Below, piece by piece: positions 1 to 8,987 of a DNA stretch of 64,000 bases; within the stretch, counting starts at the first letter, position 1; each line of letters begins with the position of its first letter. The notes below the pieces were generated by a model, which saw only the letters and a program-made list of their open reading frames with translations, was not told the DNA's origin and made no database searches. Source of the DNA: an uncultured Lachnospiraceae bacterium. GTDB taxonomy: Bacteria > Bacillota > Clostridia > Lachnospirales > Lachnospiraceae. The stretch lies in the NCBI GenBank assembly GCA_951802115.1, contig CATOPL010000003.1, positions 186,001 through 250,000 on the forward strand, in the 5' to 3' direction. Position numbers and translations under genes: made by a program.

Positions 1-2
1 CA

Positions 3-614
3 AACATCCGGTCAGTTGCCGATCCAAGGAAACTGTTTTACCAAAAAACCGCCCGCAGCTATCTGACGAACGAAGAACTGCTCGCACACCGCTGCCCGAA
101 CGGAAGCCTGGATGAGACGTATGTCAGAAATCTGAAAAAAAATATTTATATTTTTACATGGGAGTGGTTCTATCCGGCAGAAGACTATCATCTTTTTATA
201 CCCACTGATCTGCTGCAGAAGCGCATCGACAACATGACTTCCCGGTTCGGCTCCTCCTGTGTAGGCGTTCATATCCGCCGGACAGACAATCAGCCCGCAA
301 TCGGAAAAAGTTCCACGGAAGCGTTTATAGATTCCATGGAAAGAGAAATCTCACAAAATCCGGACACCATGTTTTATCTGGCCACAGACGACACAGGAGA
401 GGAAACGCGTATCCGGAAAGCTTTCCCGGACCGTGTCCTCTCCAATCAAAAACGATGCCTTCGAAGAGATAACAAAGAAGGCATCCAGGATGCACTGCTG
501 GATCTTTACTGCCTGGCTTCCACCCGCAAAATCATCGGCAGCTACTTCAGCTCTTTTACGGACATCGCTGCTGATATGCACGGGATCCCTCTGATGATTG
601 CCGAAGATTCATAA
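3..614 (+). CDS. Fucosyltransferase/NodZ-like glycosyltransferase, 5'-truncated by window edge
   Basis: Frame +3 is open from base 3; GVHIRRTDN motif and downstream TMFYLATDD typical of GT23/O-FucT-like folds; stop at 612-614. Confidence 0.6.
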   Translation, partial: NIRSVADPRKLFYQKTARSYLTNEELLAHRCPNGSLDETYVRNLKKNIYIFTWEWFYPAEDYHLFIPTDLLQKRIDNMTSRFGSSCVGVHIRRTDNQPAIGKSSTEAFIDSMEREISQNPDTMFYLATDDTGEETRIRKAFPDRVLSNQKRCLRRDNKEGIQDALLDLYCLASTRKIIGSYFSSFTDIAADMHGIPLMIAEDS

Positions 615-617
615 CGT

Positions 618-1901
618 TTAGCACAGTCTTTGTACCATTTGATATACTTCCTCATAGTTTTTGCCATGTTTCCGGCACAGAGCAGTCACACTGTCGTACT
701 CCGGAGCAAAACGCTGCTGTCCTCTGTACGTACACACTTTTACCCTGGCCTCTCCAAGCGGTGTCTGCACACTGCGGATCTCCCGCCGCAGAACCGTGCG
801 CTCCATGGGGATTTTACGGATTCCTATGGTAGTCGTCTCTTCAAAAATGATCTGTTCCATGCGCGAAATGTCTTCTTTTGAACAGATCACATTCAGCTGA
901 TACGCCGGACGGTTCTTCTTCATATAAACCGGCAGATAGTGCACGTCTCTGGCGCCGGCATCCAGCAGGCGTTCCATGGCATAGCCAAGACTCTCCCCAC
1001 TGCAGTCATCGACGTTTGTTTCCAGCTTGTATATCACGTCCTTTCCCTCCGCTTCATCCTCAATCAGCATGGCACGCAGCATACTTGGACGCTCATAATT
1101 CCTTTTACCGGCTCCCATACCTGTTCTTTTCACAGTAAATATTTCCGGAAGCCTGTCGGCAGTCCGGATTGCCGCCGCTATGGCAGCACCTGTCGGCGTT
1201 ACCAGCTCCCCTTCGGTCTCTGTGACGCAAAGCGGCAGTCCGTGCGCCTGCACAATATTTACAACTGCCGGAACCGGAATAGGAAGGAGCCCGTGCTGAC
1301 AGCGGATCGTACCCTGACCCTCATTCAGCCTTGTAATAATCACATCCGTGATTCCCAGATTATCTAGGCAGACGGCCGCAGCCACAATATCCACAATCGA
1401 ATCCACTGCGCCGACTTCATGAAAATGCACCTGACTGACCGGCACTCCGTGCGCCTTTGCCTCCGCCTCCGCCAGAATACGGAAAATATTTTCTGCCGTC
1501 GCTTTTGCCTGTTCTGTCAGATCTGCATGCCCTATGATGTGCAGAATCTCTTCCAGTCCCCTGTGTTCATGTATATCTGTATGATCATGGCTGTGAACAT
1601 GCCCCTGCTCTTTTTCATGATAATTCCTGTGCCCATGTGAGCCTGACGTCCCGTGTCCGTGCAGATATTCCATATCATGATCGTGATTTTCATGCATCTG
1701 ATCCAGGCGCACGTCAAAATCGCACATGGAAAGCCCCGCCTTGCTTACACGGCTGATCACCGTCTGAAATCCGCCAATCTGCAGACTTTTCAATGCTTTG
1801 TCAAGCACCTGCGGATCTGCCCCCAGATCCAGAAGCGCCGCCACCGTCATATCTCCGCTGATTCCGCTGCCGCACTCCAAATACAGTGTCTGTCTCTCCA
1901 T
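618..1901 (-). CDS. larC: Nickel pincer cofactor biosynthesis protein LarC, single ORF
   Basis: N-term LYLECGSGISGDMTVAALLDLGA, HFHEVGAVDSIVDIVAA and C-term LETNVDDCSGE motifs; His-rich insert. Confidence 0.9.
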   Translation of the reverse strand: MERQTLYLECGSGISGDMTVAALLDLGADPQVLDKALKSLQIGGFQTVISRVSKAGLSMCDFDVRLDQMHENHDHDMEYLHGHGTSGSHGHRNYHEKEQGHVHSHDHTDIHEHRGLEEILHIIGHADLTEQAKATAENIFRILAEAEAKAHGVPVSQVHFHEVGAVDSIVDIVAAAVCLDNLGITDVIITRLNEGQGTIRCQHGLLPIPVPAVVNIVQAHGLPLCVTETEGELVTPTGAAIAAAIRTADRLPEIFTVKRTGMGAGKRNYERPSMLRAMLIEDEAEGKDVIYKLETNVDDCSGESLGYAMERLLDAGARDVHYLPVYMKKNRPAYQLNVICSKEDISRMEQIIFEETTTIGIRKIPMERTVLRREIRSVQTPLGEARVKVCTYRGQQRFAPEYDSVTALCRKHGKNYEEVYQMVQRLC

Positions 1902-2026
1902 CTGTCACAACCCCTTCTTTGCTTGATTCCTGAAAATTACCGTAATTTTCAATCGAGTCCCATTCTATCATGACAGCAGGATGAGCGCAAGCATGGGATT
2001 ACCCATGACCGGCGTCTGCGGTAATT

Positions 2027-3013
2027 CTACGCCCGGCGGATATATGAATTTTTTTCTTCCTCCTGATTTTCAATCTCCGGCATACACACAGCCGCCCGAT
2101 ACGCGGCATATCCGCTGGTATTGCCGAGAGAAGGAACCGACGGCGCTGAATCTGCAAAAGGCTCCTCTGCCCCCGGCATCCTGACTTCCATGACCCATTT
2201 ATCCATCATACCCGCCGCGATCATGCATTTTGCAACCTGTTCCGCCGTCATCTCTCTTCCCGCTGTCAGTTCAGAAACAACTGCCGCATTTACACGTTCC
2301 TCTTCCTCTCTGTTCTCCTCCACAAGCTCTTTTACTTTCTCTTCTTCAAGCATCTGTTTTCTGATCTCTTCCTTTCTCAGGGATTCCTGCTGGATTTTTT
2401 CCTGTATCTTTTTCTTTCGTTCCTCTTTCTCCCGACGTCTTTGCTTCGCCTTTTTTTCCTTTATCTTTTTATCTTCTCTCTCCCGGTTCTTTTTATACGT
2501 TTCCAGTCTTTTTTTATCCAGCTCCTGCTGCCACGGTTTCTGCGCGACCAATAATGCGGTTTTCTTTTCAATCTCCCGCATCTGTGCGTAACGGATGATC
2601 ATATATTCCGCATCTTCTTCTTTCATACTGACGCTAAGTTCAGCCAGTTTCTCCAATTTGGCCCGTTCCGCATCATCCCTGGTCCGGCACTTTTTCAGAC
2701 GGTCTTCATAAGCATCCTGCTCTCTTTCTAACTCCGTCACCTTCATATAAAGCTGCGGATCATGTTTTCTCAGATATTCTTTTTCCGCGCCGGAAAGTCT
2801 GGAACCGGCACTTAATTTCGCCCTGATCCCGGCGAGCTTTTCCTGAACAGCAGTCTCTTTATTATCCGTAAGCCCCTGACAGACGGCCTGCATAAAAGAA
2901 TCATGCAGATCAATCTTATCGGTCCACGACAGTTCCCCGGACTTTTTCATCTTCCAGTATCCCTGCATCTTCTTCTGTTTCAGATACTGATAAACATTAC
3001 TGTATAATTCCAT
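2027..3013 (-). CDS. Highly charged coiled-coil hypothetical protein
   Basis: 328-aa ORF with long K/E/R helix; RBS-like sequence upstream of the start. Confidence 0.7.
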   Translation of the reverse strand: MELYSNVYQYLKQKKMQGYWKMKKSGELSWTDKIDLHDSFMQAVCQGLTDNKETAVQEKLAGIRAKLSAGSRLSGAEKEYLRKHDPQLYMKVTELEREQDAYEDRLKKCRTRDDAERAKLEKLAELSVSMKEEDAEYMIIRYAQMREIEKKTALLVAQKPWQQELDKKRLETYKKNREREDKKIKEKKAKQRRREKEERKKKIQEKIQQESLRKEEIRKQMLEEEKVKELVEENREEEERVNAAVVSELTAGREMTAEQVAKCMIAAGMMDKWVMEVRMPGAEEPFADSAPSVPSLGNTSGYAAYRAAVCMPEIENQEEEKNSYIRRA

Positions 3014-3104
3014 AGAATCAGCTCACCTCCCGACTGTACCGATCTTTTTAAAAGTTTCTTATAATCTGTACTTCGGCGATTCAGGCAGCGAAGTTAAGCA
3101 AAAA

Positions 3105-4505
3105 TCACTTCTCCAGATATGCTTTCGTCATCTGCACAACTTCCCCGCTCAAAAGTGTGACTGCAATCAGATTGGGCACAGACATAAAACCGTTCAGTGT
3201 ATCTGCAATATCCCAAACCAGAGACAGTGAGCCGGTACATCCCAAAAAAGTCACCGCCACAAAAAAGATCTTATAGGGAAGGATACCTTTCAAACCGAAC
3301 AGATATTCCACTGCCCGCTCTCCATAGTAGGACCAGCCCAGAATGGTAGAAAATGCAAACATCATAATGGCAATCGCCACAAATTTATCTCCATGAGGAA
3401 TGACGGTCGCAAAAGCGCTGGCAGTCAGCGCCGCACCGGATACTACCGCGTCTTCTCCTCCCGCCGCGATCGCCGTCAGGTACAGTTCCATATCATAAAC
3501 TCCCGAAGTAAGAATTGCCAGGCAGGTAATTGTACATACCACCATCGTATCCGCAAATACTTCAAATACCCCCCACATGCCCTGGACTACCGGTTCCTCC
3601 ACATCTGACGCAGCGTGCACCATCACAGAAGAACCCAGGCCGGCTTCATTGGAAAATACTCCCCGGGAGATTCCGCGTTTCATGGCAACGGCAATTCCGT
3701 ATCCCAAAACACCGCCTCCTGCAGCCTGAAAATGAAATGCCTCGCAAAAGATCAGTACAAATGCCTGTGGAACCGCTTCTGCGTGCATGCTGATCACCAC
3801 CAGTCCGCCGACAATATAAAATACCGCCATAAAAGGCACAATTTTCTCTGTCACTGACGCAATTCTTTTAATTCCGCCCACAATTACCAGCGCCACAAAG
3901 CTCATAAGCATGACCGCCGTCGTCCACGCCGGCACTCCGAAAGACGACTGAAGTCCGCTGGCAATAGAATTGGCCTGTGTCATATTGCCGATCCCAAAAG
4001 AAGCCAGGAAACAGAATACCGAGAAAACAACTGCCAGCCACCTGCAGTGCAGACCTCTTTCTATGTAGATCATGGCTCCGCCGATCCAGTCGCCTCTTTC
4101 GTTGCGGTAACGGTATTTGATTCCCAGTGTATTTTCTGCATAATTTGTCATCATACCGAGAAATGCAGACAGCCACATCCAGAATACTGCTCCTGGTCCG
4201 CCAAGTGCAATCGCAGTCGCCACTCCGGCAATGTTACCGGTACCTATAGTCGCAGCCAGCGCCGTACACAGAGACTGAAACTGAGAAATCGAATGCCTGT
4301 CTTCTGTTCTCAATACCGTACGGTCTTTAAAAACGCTTAAAAATGTTGCGTCCAGCCAGCGCCTGATGTGCGTAATCTGGAAAAAATCGGTTCGTATGGT
4401 AAACATGGCTCCCACCAGCAGAAAAAAGATCAGCATGTACGGTCCCCATATAAAATCATTCAGTATGCCGTTGATTGTTTCAATCATATTCAGCACCTGA
4501 TCCAT
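3105..4505 (-). CDS. Sodium:alanine/glycine symporter (AGCS family)
   Basis: 466 aa multi-TM, TALAATIGTGNIAGVATAIALGGPGAVFWMW and SNEAGLGSS signatures. Confidence 0.93.
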   Translation of the reverse strand: MDQVLNMIETINGILNDFIWGPYMLIFFLLVGAMFTIRTDFFQITHIRRWLDATFLSVFKDRTVLRTEDRHSISQFQSLCTALAATIGTGNIAGVATAIALGGPGAVFWMWLSAFLGMMTNYAENTLGIKYRYRNERGDWIGGAMIYIERGLHCRWLAVVFSVFCFLASFGIGNMTQANSIASGLQSSFGVPAWTTAVMLMSFVALVIVGGIKRIASVTEKIVPFMAVFYIVGGLVVISMHAEAVPQAFVLIFCEAFHFQAAGGGVLGYGIAVAMKRGISRGVFSNEAGLGSSVMVHAASDVEEPVVQGMWGVFEVFADTMVVCTITCLAILTSGVYDMELYLTAIAAGGEDAVVSGAALTASAFATVIPHGDKFVAIAIMMFAFSTILGWSYYGERAVEYLFGLKGILPYKIFFVAVTFLGCTGSLSLVWDIADTLNGFMSVPNLIAVTLLSGEVVQMTKAYLEK

Positions 4506-4562
4506 TACATGTTCCTCTCCATCAGTGATATGTATACCCCGAATCTTTTTGTTTATCTATAT

Positions 4563-5012
4563 CTATGCTTCCGACACGGATGTCAGTCCGCTTTTTATCT
4601 GCTTTAACACAAAATATGTTTTTGTTCCGGACACCCCTTCCATGCTCTTGATCATCCTGTGAATCTGCTCCAGCGTCTCCGAAGACTGTGTCTGTATTTT
4701 CAGCATAAAATCATAGTCTCCGGTCAGATAACTGCATTCCACAATATGATCATTCTCATTCATCGCCTTGGCAAATGCTTCATGATATCCCGAATGTTCC
4801 AAAGACACTTCCATCAAGGCAGTGACTTCATTACCCAGCTTATGCGGATCCGCCACAATGGTATACTGCTGAATCACGCCACTGCGCTCCAGTTTGCGGA
4901 TTCTCTCGATAACTGCTGCAATCGACAGATGAACCGTACGGCTGATCTGCGTTGCCGACTGCCTGGAATTCTCGCTGAGACATTTTAATATGCTGCGATC
5001 CATGCTGTCCAT
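4563..5012 (-). CDS. Lrp/AsnC family transcriptional regulator
   Basis: MDSMDRSILKCLSENSRQSATQISRTVHLS HTH plus RAM-like C-terminus; AAAGGAGG RBS supports start at 5012 rather than 5084. Confidence 0.9.
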   Translation of the reverse strand: MDSMDRSILKCLSENSRQSATQISRTVHLSIAAVIERIRKLERSGVIQQYTIVADPHKLGNEVTALMEVSLEHSGYHEAFAKAMNENDHIVECSYLTGDYDFMLKIQTQSSETLEQIHRMIKSMEGVSGTKTYFVLKQIKSGLTSVSEA

Positions 5013-5036
5013 CCATTTTCCTCCTTTTGAAGTACG

Positions 5037-5217
5037 AAAAAAGGGCATGGAAAACCAATTTTTTCCATGCCCTTTCATGTACATTTTTTATTTCCGCCGG
5101 CAATCACCAAGTGCCGTACATGCACGACATTCGGCCAATACCGCGAACGTCAAATACTTCACTGCCTGCTGCGCTGTAGACCTGTTCCACATTGCTTACC
5201 ACAGAGCATTTGACCTT
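5037..5217 (-). ncRNA. Candidate structured leader RNA or sRNA (family not recognised)
   Basis: Sigma70-like promoter just upstream, paired stems (5208-5214 with 5149-5155; 5122-5125 with 5111-5114) and terminal terminator; no plausible ORF. Confidence 0.5.
5040..5075 (-). terminator. Strong rho-independent terminator/attenuator upstream of the lrp-like gene
   Basis: 15-bp stem AAAGGGCATGGAAAA-AATTGG-TTTTCCATGCCCTTT followed by further Ts on the minus strand. Confidence 0.75.
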
Positions 5218-5223
5218 TTTTTG

Positions 5224-5252
5224 AGTATACAATAATTTTTACGGCCATACAA
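5224..5252 (-). promoter_or_regulatory. Sigma70-type promoter for candidate RNA/lrp
   Basis: TTGTAT-17 nt-TATACT on the minus strand. Confidence 0.55.
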
Positions 5253-5259
5253 TGTCAGT

Positions 5260-5280
5260 TTTCTACAATTATTGTAGAAA
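5260..5280. promoter_or_regulatory. Perfect 21-bp palindrome, possible operator
   Basis: TTTCTACAAT-T-ATTGTAGAAA 7 bp upstream of the -35 element. Confidence 0.5.
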
Positions 5281-5307
5281 TTTCCCCTAAATAATTGGTC
5301 AAATTCT

Positions 5308-7149
5308 CTATTCAACAGTCACTGACTTGGCCAGATTCCTCGGTTTATCCACATCCAGTCCCTTTGCGCAGCTTACATAATATCCCATAAGCTGCAGCGG
5401 AATAATGGCCAGGCTGGTGGCAAAATGAGGATCTGTCTTCGGCACATAGACGGTAAAATCCGCCGTATCTTCTATCGCATAATTTCCGTAATTCGTAAGC
5501 CCCATCAGATAAGCGCCTCTGCTTTTGACTTCAACCATATTGGAAAGCGTTTTTTCAAAAAGCTTTTCCTGCGTCAGCACACAGACAACCAGAATACCGT
5601 CCTCGATCAGTGAGATCGTGCCGTGTTTGAGTTCTCCCGCCGCATAAGCTTCCGAATGCACATAACTGATTTCTTTCATTTTCAGGCTGCCTTCCAGGCT
5701 GATTGCGTAGTCAATCCCTCTGCCGATAAAGAAAATATCATGAACATTGGAAAACTTACTGGAAAACCATTGCAGGCGCTCTTTGTCCTCCAGCACCTTG
5801 CTGATCTTATCCGGCAAAGTAAGAAGCTCCTCCACCAGCTTTTCATAACGCGGTTCCTCGATCGTCCCTCTCACAAGCGCAAAATGAATCGCCATCAGAT
5901 AGGACGCCGCCAGCTGCGTACTGTAAGCTTTTGTGGTGGCCACCGCAATCTCCGGACCCGCCAGTGTATAAAATACATGATCTGCTTCACGCGGAATGCT
6001 GGAACCGACCACATTGACGACTGCAAGCGTACGGATTCCCCTGCTTTTTGCCTCCCTCAGCGCCGCCAGACTGTCGGCGGTCTCTCCGGACTGACTGATA
6101 ATCACCACCAGAGAATCTTTTTCCAGAATCGGATCACGATAACGGAATTCAGAAGCCAGATCCACTTCCACCGGAAGCTTTACCAAATCTTCGATGACGT
6201 ATTTGGCTGCGATTCCCACATGGTAGGCACTGCCGCAGGCAACAATATACATCCTTGAGATTCCCCTGATCTCTTCGTCCGAAAGCCCTGCGGAACTTAA
6301 GTCAATCCGTCCGTCTTTCACATAAGAACCGATCGTATCCCGGACCGCTTTGGGCTGCTCATGAATTTCTTTCATCATAAAATGCTCAAAGCCGCCCTTT
6401 TCAGCCGCCTCTGCATCCCATTTAATCTCTACCGGTTCCTTCAGAACTTCTTCCCGGTCAATGTTATAAAATACCGCGTCCTCTTCCGTCAGACGTGCAA
6501 CTTCCAGATTTTCAATATAATACACGCTGCGGGAATATTTCAGAATCGCGGGCACGTCGGAGGCGATAAAGCTCCCCTGCTCATTTCTGCCCACAATCAG
6601 CGGACTGTCTTTACGCACCGCATAGATAACTCCCGGCTCCGACTTCAGCATGATTCCCAGCGCATAGGAGCCGCGTACCCGAAGCATCACTTTCGTAATC
6701 GCTTCCAGTGTATTGCCCTGATATTTTTTATAATAATAATCCAGAAGCTTGGTAAGCACTTCCGTATCCGTCTGGGAGTAAAAATCATATCCTCTTTTAG
6801 ATAGTTTTTCCTTCAGCTCCAGATAATTTTCAATGATCCCGTTATGTACCACGATCACACTCTGGTCGTCACTGCAATGAGGATGAGCGTTCAGCATCGA
6901 CGGCTCTCCATGAGTCGCCCATCTGGTGTGTCCGATCCCGCAGCATCCCGGCACTGTTCTTCCGCTGTCCGTTTTTTTCGCCAGCTGATTCAATCGTCCT
7001 TTTACTTTCACGATCTCAATCCGGTCTGAATCATCTCTTTTCACAGCGATCCCGGCAGAATCATACCCGCGATATTCCAGTTTTGCCAGACCGTCCAGCA
7101 ACACCGGCGCTGCCTGCCCGCTTCCTGTAAATCCTACTATTCCACACAT
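5308..7149 (-). CDS. glmS: Glutamine--fructose-6-phosphate aminotransferase
   Basis: MCGIVGFTG N-terminal Ntn motif, SIS domains, C-term DVDKPRNLAKSVTVE; RBS AAGGAG supports 7149 start. Confidence 0.97.
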   Translation of the reverse strand: MCGIVGFTGSGQAAPVLLDGLAKLEYRGYDSAGIAVKRDDSDRIEIVKVKGRLNQLAKKTDSGRTVPGCCGIGHTRWATHGEPSMLNAHPHCSDDQSVIVVHNGIIENYLELKEKLSKRGYDFYSQTDTEVLTKLLDYYYKKYQGNTLEAITKVMLRVRGSYALGIMLKSEPGVIYAVRKDSPLIVGRNEQGSFIASDVPAILKYSRSVYYIENLEVARLTEEDAVFYNIDREEVLKEPVEIKWDAEAAEKGGFEHFMMKEIHEQPKAVRDTIGSYVKDGRIDLSSAGLSDEEIRGISRMYIVACGSAYHVGIAAKYVIEDLVKLPVEVDLASEFRYRDPILEKDSLVVIISQSGETADSLAALREAKSRGIRTLAVVNVVGSSIPREADHVFYTLAGPEIAVATTKAYSTQLAASYLMAIHFALVRGTIEEPRYEKLVEELLTLPDKISKVLEDKERLQWFSSKFSNVHDIFFIGRGIDYAISLEGSLKMKEISYVHSEAYAAGELKHGTISLIEDGILVVCVLTQEKLFEKTLSNMVEVKSRGAYLMGLTNYGNYAIEDTADFTVYVPKTDPHFATSLAIIPLQLMGYYVSCAKGLDVDKPRNLAKSVTVE

Positions 7150-7184
7150 ATGATCGTAAACTCCTTTAAGTTTTTTTCGTTCCA

Positions 7185-7213
7185 ACTATATCACAGCTTT
7201 ATGCATTTGACAA
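7185..7213 (-). promoter_or_regulatory. Promoter of glmS
   Basis: TTGTCA-17-TATAGT on the minus strand upstream of glmS. Confidence 0.6.
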
Positions 7214-7268
7214 CTGTTCGTAGTCGACCCGCGGTATTTCCGCAAATCTTTTCCTCAATCCACACCGC

Positions 7269-8042
7269 TTATTCCGTCTCAGAAGTCTCCTGCTTCAATA
7301 TTCCTCCGGCGATTTTCTCCGCCAGCAGTTTCTGATAAGTTTCATCTGTCATTCTTTCGCGTTCCGTTTTGTTCGATAAATATCCCATCTCAATCAGAAC
7401 TGCCGGCATATCCGTCTTGCGAAGCACGCGAAAGTCAGCCGTGCGCGTTCCTCTGTTTTTAATCCCATCTTCCGTCTCCACGCTCTGAACAATCTGTTCT
7501 GCCAGTATCCGGCCGTCATCACTGCCCTCCCGGTAGTAGCATTCCAGTCCCTGCACTCCCGCATCATCTTCACAGTAATTACAGTGGAGACTGACAAAAA
7601 TATCTGCTTCGTTCTGGTTGGCAAACGCGGCTCTTTCCTCCAGTCCGATTTTAACATCCTCTTCTCTGGTAAGGATCACCGTCGCTCCGGCATCCTCCAG
7701 CTCCTCTGCAAGTTTTTTTACGACAGAAAGATTGATCTCCTTCTCTAAAATCTCCCCTGCGCTGGTCCCCTGATCTCTTCCGCCGTGTCCGGCGTCCAGT
7801 ACAATCAGCCGGGAACCAGGCTTCCTCTCCACAGGTTCAATGCTTCTTGCCCCCTCAAAGGTTTCTTCTACAGCGGCATGGTGTTCCAGCAGCCATATCC
7901 CCATGCGCAGAATACCTGCACAAAACAAAATCAGAACGGACAGTACCAGAAGCCGGGCCGCCCAGGCCTGAATCCTGCGTATCAATCGTTTCTGCCTTCT
8001 GCGCCTTTTCCGTCTCCCTCTTCTTCTTTGTCTTTCTGTCAT
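7269..8042 (-). CDS. N-acetylmuramoyl-L-alanine amidase (Amidase_3) with N-terminal TM
   Basis: IVLDAGHGGRDQGTS, LTREED, SLHCN, EMGYLSN motifs; basic N-terminus followed by TM. Confidence 0.9.
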   Translation of the reverse strand: MTERQRRRGRRKRRRRQKRLIRRIQAWAARLLVLSVLILFCAGILRMGIWLLEHHAAVEETFEGARSIEPVERKPGSRLIVLDAGHGGRDQGTSAGEILEKEINLSVVKKLAEELEDAGATVILTREEDVKIGLEERAAFANQNEADIFVSLHCNYCEDDAGVQGLECYYREGSDDGRILAEQIVQSVETEDGIKNRGTRTADFRVLRKTDMPAVLIEMGYLSNKTERERMTDETYQKLLAEKIAGGILKQETSETE

Positions 8043-8122
8043 CTGTTTATCCTGCCTGTATGGTTTATCTATTGTAATATGGTTATTGTACACCCAAAAA
8101 GTTCATTTAACATGCTTTTATC

Positions 8123-8614
8123 CTATAATTCATAATAATATGGGCAGATCGTTTCATAGTGTCCGTCTTTCATACGGAACCCTCCTGGAATCGTGCCAAG
8201 AGAAACAAAGCCCAGACGTTCATACAAATGTCTTGCATGTATATTGGATGCCACTACCGCATTAAACTGCATCACCCGGAATCCATACTTTCGCCCCTGT
8301 TCCAGACTGTCAGCGACCAGCTGCTCCCCGATATGCAGCCCCCTGCTTTCGGAACTGACGGCGTAGCTGGCATTGCAGATATGACCGCATCTTCCGACAT
8401 TATTAGGATGCAGGATATAAAGTCCCAGAACTCTGTCCGCCTTTTCATCAACTGCCACCCCGTTATATGTCTGTGAAGCAAAAAACTGACTGCCTGTGTG
8501 AACTGTCAGCAGTTCTACCTGCGGAAAAGCTATACCTTCTTCCACCACCTCGTTCCAGATCCGGATCATCTCCGGTATATCCTTTTCCTCATAAGCTCTG
8601 ACTGCCGTTTTCAT
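8123..8614 (-). CDS. GNAT family N-acetyltransferase
   Basis: HARHLYERLGFVSLGTIPGGFRMKDGHYETICPYYYEL typical of phosphinothricin-acetyltransferase-like GNATs. Confidence 0.88.
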   Translation of the reverse strand: MKTAVRAYEEKDIPEMIRIWNEVVEEGIAFPQVELLTVHTGSQFFASQTYNGVAVDEKADRVLGLYILHPNNVGRCGHICNASYAVSSESRGLHIGEQLVADSLEQGRKYGFRVMQFNAVVASNIHARHLYERLGFVSLGTIPGGFRMKDGHYETICPYYYEL

Positions 8615-8651
8615 CTTTCCACTCCTTTCTGCCTCCTGCTTATTCGCTCCT

Positions 8652-8733
8652 CATCCGATCGAAAAGGGTAAAATTCAGCCCCTGCGGAGTGAACGTAACG
8701 CAGCAGGGGCTGAATTTTACCCTTCTTCGACCG
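8652..8733. repeat. Long imperfect palindrome (20-bp perfect core arms)
   Basis: GGGTAAAATTCAGCCCCTGC (8666-8685) / GCAGGGGCTGAATTTTACCC (8703-8722), extended by CGATCGAA.. / ..TTCGACCG. Confidence 0.85.
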
Positions 8734-8811
8734 TGTGTGTCCTTGTCAAGCGACGGTATCATTATAGCATCAATAAAAAACAAGCGCAAGAAAGGGAAAG
8801 AAGAAACAGCA

Positions 8812-8963
8812 TGAATGTCTGTCGTATCTGTGATTCCAGAGATTTTTGGGAAAAGTTTACCGCATCCAGCAGAACTGTAGAAATAGTAAAAGAGGTCGGA
8901 AAAGCCTGCCCGTTTCAATCCGCACAGTGCTGCTCATTATACGGCCGGAGCCGCAGACTCTGA
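8812..8963 (+). CDS. Possible small Cys-containing protein
   Basis: 50-aa ORF MNVCRICDSRDFWEK... with purine-rich upstream sequence; no homology recognised. Confidence 0.2.
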
Positions 8964-8987
8964 CAGCTCTGCTGTTCATTTGTCTGC

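Noticed and set aside
5037-5217. 6S RNA or glycine/SAM/lysine riboswitch or T-box identity for the lrp leader
   Set aside because: Two side-by-side domains rather than one long 6S hairpin, and the riboswitch/T-box consensus motifs I know are not present; left as unknown candidate RNA.
7150-7268. glmS ribozyme upstream of glmS
   Set aside because: The gap is only about 120 nt, mostly promoter and RBS; no glmS ribozyme consensus seen.
8640-8918. 92-aa ORF across the long hairpin
   Set aside because: Reads through a palindrome with no RBS or homology; repeat-derived.
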